DNA of 64,000 nucleotides from Stenopsyche tienmushanensis (Eukaryota; Arthropoda; Insecta; Trichoptera; Stenopsychidae). How positions within the stretch are numbered: position 1 is the stretch's first letter; each line of letters starts with the position of its first letter. The notes under the pieces were generated by a model. The model worked only from the letters and a program-made list of their open reading frames with translations. It searched no databases and was not told where the DNA came from. The stretch spans positions 1 to 64,000 of the forward strand of contig WACJ01000061.1 of the NCBI GenBank assembly GCA_008973525.1. Direction: 5' to 3'. A program made the position numbers and the translations under genes. Of this stretch, positions 50,117 through 61,300 are shown piece by piece.

Positions 50117-50190
50117 TACACTGGGCCCTAGCTCAGTTGGCACAGTGAGTAGTTAAAGCCTCACAGTTTCCTCGTCAGGAGGGAGACTCC
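50117..50190 (+). repeat. tRNA-like sequence (SINE head or tRNA pseudogene)
   Basis: GGGCCCTAGCTCAGTTGGCA carries a perfect RNA polymerase III A box (TAGCTCAGTTGG). A B-box position 40-45 bases later reads GGAGGGAGACTCC, far from GGTTCGAATCC. The 3' acceptor strand complementary to GGGCCC is missing, so it cannot fold as a tRNA. GC-richer sequence continues to about 50290 as a possible SINE body. Confidence 0.45.
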
Positions 50191-50580
50191 ATAAACTTAA
50201 CGAGAGTAATTTGTCGCGAACGGAACAGTGCCAAGGCAGCCAGATACAAAGAGACGATTCAGCACCCCCCCGGGACCGCCAAAGCTTTTCCTACCCCCAT
50301 CGCCATTGTATCAAAGTTTCAATTGCCAAAGTATTGTTATGAATAATTTTCAGTCAACAAAGTTGCCCCTTTGCATTTGATTACAAACAACATAAGGACG
50401 ATATCGGGAGATGAAAAGCGCAGAAACTATGATCGTAGCAGGTGACCATTAGCGTTTCATACAGCAGTATTATTTCATACAGCAATTTAAATATTTAAAA
50501 TGTATGAGATCAAAATTCAGCACCAATATTTATAATTATTATTTTGAATTTAATCTAGAGTCTAGCATATAAATGGTAGT

Positions 50581-50621
50581 CGTTACCCACAGGCATAGGG
50601 AGCCATAGCCTGTGGGTAACG
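50581..50621. repeat. perfect 14-bp inverted repeat
   Basis: CGTTACCCACAGGC and GCCTGTGGGTAACG flank a 13-base loop (ATAGGGAGCCATA). This strong GC-containing stem lies at the left edge of the GC-rich island that follows. Confidence 0.85.
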
Positions 50622-51045
50622 ATTGAACTCCTGGGGTAATGATGTGGAGTAGATGTACGCAAAAGGAGCCTCATCGGTTTGCTCATCAAACGCAGCTGGG
50701 GTAATCGAGCTAATATGCTGGAGCTGAAGCTGATTTTCCTGCAGAAACTTCACCTCCGCTGAAGGGCGCGGAGTAAAAAGGGTGGGCGCCTGGACGCTCT
50801 GCGTGTAGCATTTCTAGTGGGGCTAAAAGATCAGTGGAAGACCCTCTCTGTGTGGCTAGTCCAGGGTTACCCGGAACAGACAATACAGCAGCCCAGGAAA
50901 TGGGATCGCATATTAATGATCCACCAATCCAGTTAGTCGCTGTCTGTCGTCTGTTATCTGTTGATAAATTTCCAAGATCAGAATTTCTCAAACCATCATT
51001 GAATATTTCGAACATCAAGAGCACCTCTGCCGTATATATCACATA
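50622..51045. other. GC-rich island with open frames, unclassified
   Basis: Composition is near balanced in AT-rich surroundings. The minus strand is open for 110 codons (51042-50710), ending SGGEVSAGKSASAPAY and a stop. The plus strand is open from 50834 to 51097. I recognise no domain in either. The flanking hairpin suggests a mobile element, but the superfamily is unknown. It could also be a host exon. Confidence 0.3.
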
Positions 51046-53981
51046 TGTTTATGGTTGTCACTGTTGCTTTATGGCCTTTATTAAATTCAAAAAGTAAACA
51101 GTGTCGAATATGCATTATTTTATCCGCATTTTAAAAATTCACAAGGGCTCTGTATGATATTGAAAAAATGTTTTAAAAAAACCCTCCTTTATATAATACA
51201 TAAGTAAAATGGAGCACAGATGTTAATACAGTTTTTAAAAATAATATATCATAGTCTATGTAAAAATACGACATTATGCATCATCCTAGTATTTTGATTG
51301 ATTTAATCAAATTAGGATAATGCCGATTTCTATTAATTTCAAAAATAAATAATTAAACATATTTTTTACTAAATATATCGCAAAATGCGATAATATCTGT
51401 TTCGCAATACTAATTAATTAAAAATATTACAACCGAGCAGGCAAAGTTCCTTTTCTTCGTAGATGTTTACGTCTCTTTTAATTTTCAAAATTATGGTGAA
51501 CGCCTGGAGATTTCCTTGGCTCATTTGCATTATTTATATTAATTCCGACTTCTCGCAAGAAATGCAGATCTGTATTGCGAAAGAAATTTTCAATCTTCTC
51601 TGCGAGCAAAGAAATTATAAAAGCCTTAAAATATGGGCAACTCTGCGAAAATGGTCGTAGAATTGAAATTACGTCGTGTTGAGACGAAGCCGAAATTATC
51701 TGAGGACGTTGGAAAGGATTACATGCAAATCCGACCCAAGAAAACAAATGTATTCATTAAATGGCCAAATTCTAAAGTATATTTTTAATTCAAAATAAAT
51801 TATATTATATATAAAATTACGTATTTAAAAATAATTTATATCATCCCCATCTCACAAATCTTGCTGAAACGCTTGCATACAAAACTTAATAATATTTCTC
51901 CAAAGTCTCCATCGATTTTATAATAGAATTTGAATACTATTGCATACTAATGTATAATAAAATATTTTCTCATAATATTATATAAAACATATTCATTGAA
52001 TTAAATTGCACCTGATGATATTACATCTTTTAAAACTGTTGAACAGAGCGGAATAAATTATAATCTGATGGAGCAAAGTTTGTAGTGTACAGAGGATAAA
52101 GTCAAAGTTGTTAGCTCAGTACAAGTTTAAAAACTTTCTTTAAAATATAGCTTCTTCAGAGTTCCTACTATGGACACTATTGTATTTTTAAAGTTTTTCA
52201 TAAGACGGTAGGAATTTCAAACTAAAGACAAATGTACATATTTTATTCCAACAATACAATTGGTTGTATTCTTAAATCCAAGAATGGATAACGCAATATA
52301 TGGATGTAATATTTAAAAATACTTTTAGAAGATGATTCTTTATCTTTATGATATAAATCGAAAAAGGTAAATAACATAATTGTATGATCTCACAAATACT
52401 TGATGCTATTCGCAAATACAGATCTCTGATGTATATTTTTATTTAATTTTCTTGATATGATCCTATGGGAATAAATACTTAGAGTTTTATTAAAGTTAAG
52501 GTTAAACCTTAATAAAACCCATTGAATTTCATAACGATTTATTTTTTTAAATACTTTAATAATTGTATTGATTTACTAATTATAATATGAATAGCTTTTG
52601 TGACAAATGCATTATGTATTTAATGATAAATTTGTTTAAAATTCATATTTAAATAGTAAAAGTTTGAGCTATTTTCAAAAATAGGCGAGCAAAATAATTA
52701 ATTATATCTTTGTATATTTTTTTTCAAAGTCTTAAAAGTTCAATTTTTTAAATGGAAATTAAATTGTCGAATCTCATAGATCCTTCCGAAGAACTAAATA
52801 TGAAAGTCATCCGGACGGAGATCAAAGACTCACGCAAAGTTTTCCAGAAATATTTTAACATAATTTTCGAAATATATATGAAGCTCTTACGTTCAAAGGT
52901 AAATAAATTTCGGGAACTTCTTCTTAACTAACTTATTAATTTAATTTTAATTGTTATTTGCGCAGCTATTTTCCCCACTTTCGGAATTTCGACTGGCATT
53001 TTCTTGGATTCGAACTGATTATTGTGAAATTTGTGAGAAACATCCATAACTCTGGAATAGTTCTCGAACAATTCGAGCATTCCGCCTTTATTCCGAATGT
53101 TAATTTGCAAAAATGAATCCGAGATAATATTTTTCGACGAGTGCTGTTTGTTCGTTCGAGCCAAAAGTGGAGACGTCAATATGTTGCTCGAAAATTCCCG
53201 ACGTAATTCTTGGCGTTGGAGAACGTAGCCGAAAAGTATTTTCTTATCGCTATTCACCCCCGCAATCAAAATGAGGGATGGTGTTGCTTAACGAATACAT
53301 TATTTTAAGTAGAACACTCTAATTAATGATGGCCATAAGATACGGAAGGGGAGTCTATAGGTGAAAATAAATACCCAAATTTAACAAAGCCAATATTGAT
53401 AATTTGAATTAGGTCATCTGACAACAAAAATTAATCGAACATATTTACTCCCCCTAGCACGATTATAAATTTACTTAGTAATTAAATTATGATTTTCTAT
53501 CAAAAACCAAAAATTATCCCTTTATATTTGTATCGCGATAAATCATCACCATATCAGAAATTATAATCTTGCTTGCATATCGGATCTATTTGCTATACAA
53601 ATGTAAATTTATATCAATTCCCAAAATATCTTCAGAATTCTTCAGACTGTCATTTATTCAACAGGTACAACTCAACATGTGTGCAATCAAACATTTTACA
53701 GTCAGCTCAAACACGTTATTTGGGATTTTCTGGGGTTTTTTTTGCTGAGATTGTTAAATATATTTATTTATTTGCACCCTTCCATGAACTCAATTATTTG
53801 GTTTTCTATGGTTATTCAATTAGATAAATCGGAAAGAAATGTCATTTTTTTTGTTGCGTCTTTGCCGTCAATTTGCCTTGGGTTGCTGTCGAGTGAATAC
53901 GTCAAGGTTGGTGTCATTTAGAGGCTCTGTTGTTTGTATTACTTTTACAAATATTTTTATATTTTTTTAGCCATAGTGAAA
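51046..53981. other. no recognised gene
   Basis: AT-rich. It contains a 59-codon plus-strand frame at 52752-52931 (MEIKLSNLIDPSEELNMKV...) that looks protein-like but is unsupported, and a 113-codon minus ORF at 53269-52928 without family resemblance. Confidence 0.35.
52484..52518. repeat. nested inverted repeat
   Basis: GTTTTATTAA (52484-52493) pairs perfectly with TTAATAAAAC (52509-52518). The enclosed TTAAGGTTAAACCTTAA is itself a near-palindrome that overlaps the right arm, so two alternative hairpins compete. Confidence 0.7.
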
Positions 53982-54819
53982 ATGTCCAAGCAAGAAATTG
54001 CGATCTTGTTTACTGCTTTTATTCGATAAAGGATTAAAAGCAAAAGAAGCTACCCAGAGTACCTGTGATACAAGGACATCGGCTGTCCCTGGTCGACAGT
54101 AAAATACAATTTGAAAAGACCTGGGAAAAAACATAGACAAGGAATTTGGGTACCGCACGAGTTATCATCAACGGTCTTGGAATAACGGATAACCGCTATT
54201 GTCCAGGTATGAAACTGATCCATTTTTAAAAAGAACCGTTACTAGGGATGAGAAGTGGGTCCTCTACAACAGTCCGCGAAGGAAAAATAAGTGGCTTTCT
54301 TCAAATAAAGTACCTGTTTCTACCCCTCGATCGTCATTATCCTTGAAAAAGGTCCTCCTTTGTGTTTGGTGGGATTTTTTTGGCGTAATTCACTACGAAT
54401 TATTAAAACCTGGTCAAACTGTCACAGCAGAGCTATACTGTGCACAATTAGATAGGTGAAAAGCGGAAATGCTCAAAAAGCGATCAGTGCTAGTTAACAA
54501 CCAAAGAAGAATATTACAGCATGATAATGCAAGACAACACGTAGCAAGGATTACGCAGAACAAAATAAGGGAGCTGGATTTCGAAGTGCTGCAACATCCA
54601 CCATATTCTGCTGACATTGCACCTTCAGACTATCATCTTTTTAAGTCATTAGAATATTCGCTTCGGGATAAAAAATTATCTTCTATGGAACAAGTGAAAA
54701 ATCATTTGGATTCTTACTTTAGTGGAAAACCGGCCGAATTTTACGAAAGAGGCATTAAAAAGCTACCTAATCTTTGGAGGGCGATTATAAATATCAATGG
54801 AAATTATTTAATTGAGTAA
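53982..54819 (+). pseudogene. mariner transposase, catalytic domain almost intact
   Basis: From 54205 the frame reads RYETDPFLKRTVTRDEKWVL, then WWDFFGVIHYELLKPGQTVT, one in-frame TGA at 54457-54459, then ILQHDNARQHVARITQNKIR, HPPYSADIAPSDYHLF and ERGIKKLPNLWRAIININGN, ending in a stop at 54819. All three catalytic Asp are present with exactly 34 residues between the second and third (DD34D). Upstream (53982-54190) the WSTVKYNLKRPGKKHR and GIWVPHELSSTVLE segments are in shifted frames, and most of the N-terminal helix-turn-helix region is lost. No terminal repeats were seen. Of the five mariner remnants here this is the most readable. Confidence 0.9.
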
Positions 54820-55860
54820 TATTGTACAGCTTTTATTAAAATATTTTTTTTCAAAAATCATCCCTTGAAGAGATTTTAACAGAATTTTAAGCAAAATATG
54901 TTGACTTATATTCGAATCCATAGTGATATAAATTAGACATAACAAATACAATTTCAAGATCATAAAATGAATACATACATTGTATTTTTATAACCATATA
55001 ATGACATAATTATAGAAATAAGTAATAGCAGTAATATTTAATAACCTACAATTGTTCAAATTTTTGAAGAAATGTATATTTATATATACATTCATTTAGG
55101 GATGATGGGATGTTTTATGACAGTTTGTTTTCATGCTCAAAAATAAACACTGAAGAGCCGTTTTATAAACATTTAAAGTAAGGGGCAGTTTCCGCATTTA
55201 AAGTGGCAAGGGATGTGCGTACATGGTAAATAATGGATATGATAATATAAATTAGATTTTTTACACAAAAAAGGATCTATGAGAAAGTGGTGAAATTATC
55301 ATAATCATTAAATACTTTTTATTATTTTTGTGAATTCAAAGGCAATCATCAATGGGAATTATTAAAACATCTGACCACTTGTTGTTATGGTGTTTTTTTC
55401 CCACTGAATGGATATGATGTTAAATATTTATAATAAGATTCCAAGCACTTATGTACTATAATAATATTTTCCCCATAATACAATATGATTATATTTCATT
55501 GTCCAACAATAAGATTTTTTCGTTATTGGGATATAGTTGGGTCATACATCATTTTTTCCTCGCAATTAAAAGGCATCTGTAAATTGTGAAAATCATTAAT
55601 AAAAATCGTCCTAGAAATCCAAAATAATAAAACGTAAATTGAAAATGCTTAATTTAAATACTTTTTATTTTTGATTTAAAAGTAATAAAATCCCATCTGG
55701 ATGATTAATGCTATCATTAAAAGTATCTGGAATTTTTAAGACGTCGTATGTTTTTTTGTAAATATGAGCGAGGAAAAAATGAGCAATCTCAAAGAACGTT
55801 GACAGCTTAAGTAGACCTCATGTCACTGAGCTGCGGTAATAGGATTAGAGTGATTTTCTT
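54820..55860. other. no recognised gene
   Basis: AT-rich sequence beyond the mariner stop. The 3' terminal repeat of that element should be within the first 100-200 bases but could not be identified. Confidence 0.4.
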
Positions 55861-56230
55861 ATATGTCGAAGGCTGAGGGAGGGTTTGGTTGTTACTTTCA
55901 AGAAGGTGATGAAGTTTTTGTGTCGGTGATGGCGGAGGGGAAATTTGGTATGAGCAAAATGGAGCATTTAGGGGCCAGTGGTGTAGGTGCAATGGTGCTC
56001 AACAGCCATACCGACCCATTCTGCGAGCCAAGTGTAATTTGCAGGCAGCATTCCACGCGGTAAACGACCGCAACCTAATGCCACACATCTGCTACCAATG
56101 GCACACAATTGTGACCAGCTATCTATGCTGCCCAATATTTACATCCTCTCGACCCGTGCCTTCCACCACGAATCTGCTCCATTGGCCCTGTGGACCTTGC
56201 TGGCATTTATCATCCACTTTCTTTATTTAG
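55861..56230 (+). other. GC-richer island with overlapping ORFs, unclassified
   Basis: Plus-strand frames 55863-56063 (FGCYFQEGDEVFVSVMAEGK) and 56039-56230 (AVNDRNLMPHICYQWH) are open, and the minus strand is also open in part. No family is recognised. The island may be an exon pair with unseen splice sites, a gene fragment, or a repeat. Confidence 0.25.
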
Positions 56231-56554
56231 GACCATCATATTGCTAATGGATCACAGGATTCAATCTGCTATTAAATCGACTTAAAGATATTGCAAATAA
56301 TTAAATACCAAAATTATATTGCAAGAATTAAATTCAAAATCTGTGCTCGGTTCGAGAAACGTCTGTGCATTACGTGGTTTTTATCCTTACCACAACCATA
56401 CTGCCAATTCAATTCCATATCCTAATGCCATAAAACATTCTTTCAAATAAAAAAATAGCTATTTCAGATACAGCTTGTTTTATTTATAATACATTTAAAA
56501 AACGAATGTCCTTATAAAAATACCCTTATATTATATATATTTGTTCTTTAGAGT

Positions 56555-56822
56555 ATCGGGTTTTAAACTTATGTAGTCCCCCTGTTGAGCAAATTTTTTT
56601 TCGTGGACTCCTTTTTGAACATTTTTTTTTGTGGATCAAATCCCAATCTTTTACCCCATCCCAACGTTTTATGTCGTTCTTGAGTTTTATTTTCTTTCTT
56701 AGTCAAATATTGGTTAGAAAATATTTTCTTATAATGTTTTCTGTAAATAATTCCACGAAAATATAAGTATAGATAAATGTTTTTTTTTTATTTTCGCGGA
56801 TCCCAGTTTAAAATGGGAAAGG
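56555..56822. mobile_element. possible non-autonomous hAT-type element
   Basis: The left part GGGTTTTAAACTT is followed by TCGTGGACTCCTTTTTGAAC and TGTGGATCAAATCCC. The right part TTTTCGCGGATCCCAGTTTA-AAATGGG is similar in inverted sense. Phrases like GCGGACCCC...TTTGG..ACC are usual at the ends of one hAT group. A target duplication could not be found and the ends are decayed. Confidence 0.4.
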
Positions 56823-58555
56823 TTATGCGAAGAAAACCGTTACAATATATATATATGGTAATCATTTAAAACACAAATCCACACACATTTACAAATCTGT
56901 CAAAACCGCCGCAGCGTATATAAAGCTTGTACATAAATGTATAAACACTGTCGATAGCACACAATATTCGGTATTTTTTTGCCTAAACATAAACACCTAA
57001 ACACTTGAGATCGATCATTCACAAATAATTATTAGTCGATAAATTTGGGTTAACGATCTATACAATCGTACGATGTACCCAAAAAAAAACTCTCTTCTTC
57101 TCTGTCTTCATTTAACAATATCCGACCTACAAGATACTCTCTCCGTCTCTGTTTCTATCCAAAATCAACGCACAAGACACTCTGGATCTCTGTCTGTCTC
57201 AGAGCTCAACGTATAAGTATGCTCTTCTTAATCACTGGAATTCGAACACAATGCCATGTCTTACCTCTTTAAGAGGTTAAGCATATGTGGCGGACGAAGA
57301 TAAACTTTCATATAAGCATCCCTTGACCCTATAAAATATTCTAAGAATATCGTATATGCTGAATCGCATCTATGAAATTGACATAGACGTAGCGTTATAA
57401 ATAAATAACATTTGGTCTGGTTATTGCTATACATGTATATATTTTTTTGAATACCATCCATATTTTCTTATTTCATAATTCTAAATATCCGTTATTATTG
57501 ATTTTATAACATCATTCTATGTCAATTTTTAAGTATTTATTATGTTGCAACCAAAAATATGTAGTAATCTCCACAAAATGATTTGAACCCACCGCACAAA
57601 AATATTTTTAAAATTATCCTTAATTTTCGTAAAAAACAACGCTGAATAATAGTTATCTTTGAAAATACAAACAAACTCATAAAAGACCTTCTTAAAAATA
57701 GCGGATGTTATAAACTCACATACTAACATTGTATCTCGGCATATATAGGGTAAATGGGTAGGAGTTTCGAGACAAGGGTTAAAGAACACGTTATTTGCTG
57801 GAGGCACAACAAAGAAAACTCATAATTTGGATTTCATTTATCCGGTACACAACATAATTTCAATGCAAAATGAGGATGTGGCGCTTTATACCCAAATAAT
57901 AGGATGAAAAGCTCGACCTGCTGAAGATCTCGAGATCCATTGTTTCAATGAGGATCTTTCAATATAACGGAGCAATGCTCTACTTTTGACAGTAAATGAA
58001 CTTCTCTTAGTAAATTAGGACGATATAAATTATTGTCGTATCAAATATCTGATGGTTTAATTTGATAGTTCATGTTAATTTGCAAAGGATAAAGGGATAT
58101 TGGAAATAGTATAAATTAAATGAATACACAATGCCGATTAATTTAAAAACTTCCAGGCATTGTTAGAATTTGTTATCAATAACAAAATATCTGCTTAATC
58201 AAACTGAAAAGGTTCTTGTAACTCAAACGAAATATACTGAAGAGGAATTCAAAATATTTCATAGATTTGGAAACAGATTTATTTCCTAGAATAGATAATA
58301 TTTATTGTGATTTAGCGGTTGCAGAAGCAACTATCAAGATTTTTAATAAATTAATTCATTATAAAAATACTGAAAAAATGATCGATAATTGTATCATAGA
58401 ACATTACCTTAATAAAAACGATATTGACATTATTTTGATTGCTAATGATATTTTGATAAATGCATATTTAATTAGAATGATACATATGGCTATATTTTGA
58501 TGAAAGTTTTAACTTTTCATTGTTTTCTATTTATTTTTAGTGAAGAAAATGGCTC
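56823..58555. other. no recognised gene
   Basis: AT-rich. A pyrimidine-rich tract at 57095-57235 has several CTCTCTCCGTCTCTGT-like (GAGA on the other strand) units. ORFs 57529-57807 and 58267-58500 resemble nothing. Confidence 0.4.
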
Positions 58556-58564
58556 AGTAAAACT

Positions 58565-58846
58565 CATCTTCGTCATTGCACGCCATTCATGTTTAAATTG
58601 GGCAAACTCACATCATCACAGACAAAACAATGGATCTACAAAGCCTACGGCTATTGGATTGTCTACGGTAAAAAATGGCTTTCAAAGTTCAAAAAAGGTA
58701 ATTTCGAGTCGAAAGATAAAACCAGAAACGGTAGACTAAAGAAAACTGAAAGAGATACTCTGCAAGCGGACTTTGATCAACCAAGAATATCCACTTCAAA
58801 TGTCAACATTCATGGAAAAAAATGTGTGGTTGGTTGGAAAAAATAA
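58565..58846 (+). pseudogene. mariner transposase N-terminal relic
   Basis: MFKLGKLTSSQTKQWIYKAY is followed by GYWIVYGKKWLSKFKKGNFE and SKDKTRNGRLKKTERDTLQA. It matches the first helix-turn-helix and linker of mariner transposases (pattern F..G......I...YG.......W...F..GNF...D..R.GRP...). It lies 195 bases before the complete mariner at 59042 but outside that element's terminal repeat, so it belongs to a different copy. The catalytic part is absent. Confidence 0.75.
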
Positions 58847-59041
58847 TATAAGGGATATATAGTAAAGAGATATATTATATGTAATAATTAGTCATTGAAA
58901 TTGGTTCGAACTCCAAGAAATCAGATTATATTCTAAATATAATGATTGAATAATCATACTTCTGCAAAACAATATAAGCCCACATTTTACTTCAGCGACG
59001 AAAAACGTAATTTTGAAACATGGATGAGAAGTTGTATTTTA

Positions 59042-59949
59042 TTAAGTTGTCCCATAAGTTTCTTTCGCAAATGAATACAGATCTAATCATAGCCATGGTT
59101 GAAGAAAACCCGCAATATACTGTTCGTGAAATAGCTAACGAGTTAGAAATTCCACGAACATCCGTCCATAATCATCTGAGAAAACTGGGCTACATCAATC
59201 GTTCAGATATGTGGCTTCTTCATGAACTGACTGACTCAAATAAACTTCAGCGTATTTCAACATGCGATCTTCTTCTCCAACGACATAATAGCCAACCTTT
59301 TTTGAAAAGACTTGTCACTGGAGATTAAAGTTGGATACTCTATGAGAATATCCAACGTAAACGGTCTTGGACCAAGGGTACATAAGCTTAAACTGTAGTT
59401 AAACCTAGCCTACATCCAATTTGGTGGAACTGGAAGGTGGTAGTTTATTATGGGCTACTTCAGCAAGGTGAAATGATCAATTAAACTAAATATTGTTTCC
59501 AACTAGACAATCTAAAGGGTACAATTGCCAGAAAACAGCCAGAATAAGCAAACAGACGAGGCGTTGCTTTTCATTACGATAACGCCAGGCCTAATGTGTC
59601 TTTGCTCGTTAGAAATAAATTATTATAATTTGACTGGGATGTTTTACCTCATCCTCCATACACTTTGGACATTGCCCCTTCAGATTATTATTTATTTCTT
59701 TGATTGAAAAATTTCTTTACGTGGTAAAAATTTAAATTCAAAAAATGATATAAAAATGTACCTTGATCAATATTTTGCCAACAAACTTGGGAAATTATGG
59801 CATGAAGGCATTATGAGAATTCCGGGGAGATGGAGAAAGGTAATAGAATAAAATGGATCATATGTTATTCAATAAATTTTGATGTAATACAAATTATTGT
59901 TTATTTTTTTCTTAATATGAAAACGAAAGAAACTTATGGGACACCCTAA
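59042..59949 (+). mobile_element. 908-bp mariner element with both terminal repeats and TA duplication
   Basis: The left end TTAAGTTGTCCCATAAGTTT-CTTTCG (59042-59067) and the right end CGAAAGAAACTTATGGGACA-CCCTAA (59924-59949) are 26-bp inverted repeats with two mismatches. TA flanks both sides (59040-59041, 59950-59951). Autonomous mariners are about 1.3 kb. This copy lacks the first roughly 60-70 codons, because its coding sequence starts only four bases inside the repeat. Confidence 0.92.
59071..59875 (+). pseudogene. mariner transposase, N-terminally deleted, multiple stops
   Basis: MNTDLIIAMVEENPQYTVRE and IANELEIPRTSVHNHLRKLG form the second helix-turn-helix. MWLLHELTDSN and PFLKRLVTGD follow. 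The residue after the first catalytic Asp is a TAA (59326-59328) where Glu is expected. Then come KRSWTKGT, LHPIWWNWKVVVYYGLLQQG, FHYDNARPNVSLLVRN (second Asp), HPPYTLDIAPSDYYLF (third Asp, 34 residues on), HEGIMRIPGRWRKVIE and NGSYVIQ, ending at 59875. About ten stops and two or more frameshifts are present. It is closest in wording to the SETMAR-type group. Confidence 0.92.
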
Positions 59950-59951
59950 TA

Positions 59952-60380
59952 TTTAACTTATTCAGTAGTTTTTGCTTTCTCAAATTATTGGATATCGAAA
60001 ACATCACCAGTACTAATTGTCAACAATTTACAGTTATCTTAATTAGCATGTAATATTTTTCACTTTCACTTCATGGCGATTTAAAGTTAAAATTTTGGAT
60101 ATTTTTCAAAATGTTGATAAAAAAATTATTTCGACAACTCTGACACTTAGGACATAGGGCTTATGTGAATCCTAGCAAAAACTTTCCCTAATCCAAAAAA
60201 AAAACTCGACATGAATATGTTGATAGTTAAGCCCTTTATAAGATCCACGAATTACTATACTAGACTATTATCTGTAGTATTTGAACCTGATAACCTAATT
60301 AAGTAAAGTGATTAATCTAGATTTGGGGTTTTAGGTTATGATGCAGCTCAATATTACAGATCTCATATTAAAAATAATAA
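59952..60380. other. no recognised gene apart from the dispersed repeat
   Basis: AT-rich flank of the mariner. The repeat at 60128-60213 is the only item noticed. Confidence 0.45.
60128..60213 (+). repeat. dispersed repeat, copy 2 (partner at 12379)
   Basis: ATTTCGACAACTCTGACACT, TTAGGACATAGGG and a terminal A9 tract match the copy at 12379-12469. Confidence 0.6.
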
Positions 60381-60850
60381 CCGTTCCGGGGATTTTCACT
60401 TTTTCGACGTATTTGAACTCAGATGATCCCTGACCACATAGTTGTTTCATTACTAAGCCATGCCCTCTTCGACCGTCTGTGGGTGGTGCAGGGGTGAAGC
60501 AATTGTACATTACTTATTCCAGGCCAGCGAGCAGATAAAGGTACGAGAGCAGATGTGTAATTGTGAAACACGGGACTAAGTGCTCGTGCTTATCTTCAGT
60601 CACCTACGGCAATTTGTTAGAACGAACAGGAAAAAAAGAGCCCGCTGGACAACAATTAGGCGCGAGAGAAATCTTGTTTGTGGGCAATTTGTGAAAAAAG
60701 GGGTCATCCTTGACCGGCGGCCGACCTCAAAGAGCCGCCATTGCTAATGTTGCGGGATTAGGAGATTAATACGTGATGGCGATGGAATACATGATATCCA
60801 TTTGGGGTCATCAATGAGATTCTCCCGGAGAGATTCGCCAATAAAAGGAG
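60381..60850. other. GC-richer block, possibly regulatory
   Basis: Near-balanced composition with GACCGGCGGCCGACC, GCGCGAGAG and several short purine tracts. No open frame has splice support. It could be an enhancer or an untranslated exon, and I cannot decide. Confidence 0.25.
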
Positions 60851-61019
60851 CAACAAATTTGCACGTATTTAAAAAAATCATGTGTCCTTCCAACAGGTAA
60901 ATATTTTATGCTTTTACTGCTTATATTAGGTTTTTACTGATATTTTGACATTGTATTCATAGGGAATATACGTTTTTAAAAATAATAAAATAAAAAATCT
61001 AGTGTCGTATAGAGTGAAG

Positions 61020-61300
61020 CTGTCTCGCGCTTGTGATTTATAATTTACGGCTGCTGTGGATCCATTTTCTATTCGATTCACGATAAAGGGAGGGGGGGGG
61101 GTGATCTTTGGAAATAATATATCTTCCCGCGGCCAAGACTTTTGGTCGACTCTGTCGTCTTATTCCTTGCGCGTGTTTACCCAGCTCATGTCCATGTTGG
61201 ATGAAAGAAAGATATCGCATTTAATCTTGGGACTTCTACATACGAAGATTAACAGCGATTTCGCGGTGGGTGATTTACCACCCCTTGCCACATTAAAATA
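61020..61300. other. GC-richer block with a G10 run
   Basis: GGGAGGGGGGGGGG ends at 61101, and the open frame 61056-61301 runs through it with Gly repeats. A second run of eleven G lies at 61599-61609. Long G tracts are unusual in this AT-rich sequence. There is no evidence that the frame is used. Confidence 0.3.

Noticed and set aside
50117..50190. Functional tRNA gene
   Set aside because: A box is perfect, but the acceptor stem has no 3' partner and the B box is absent.
52752..52931. 59-codon plus-strand frame of charged, helix-like composition
   Set aside because: Looks protein-like, but there is no homologue I recognise, no promoter and no Kozak-like context; similar lengths arise by chance here.
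52928..53269. 113-codon minus-strand ORF
   Set aside because: No recognisable motif and no exon boundaries.
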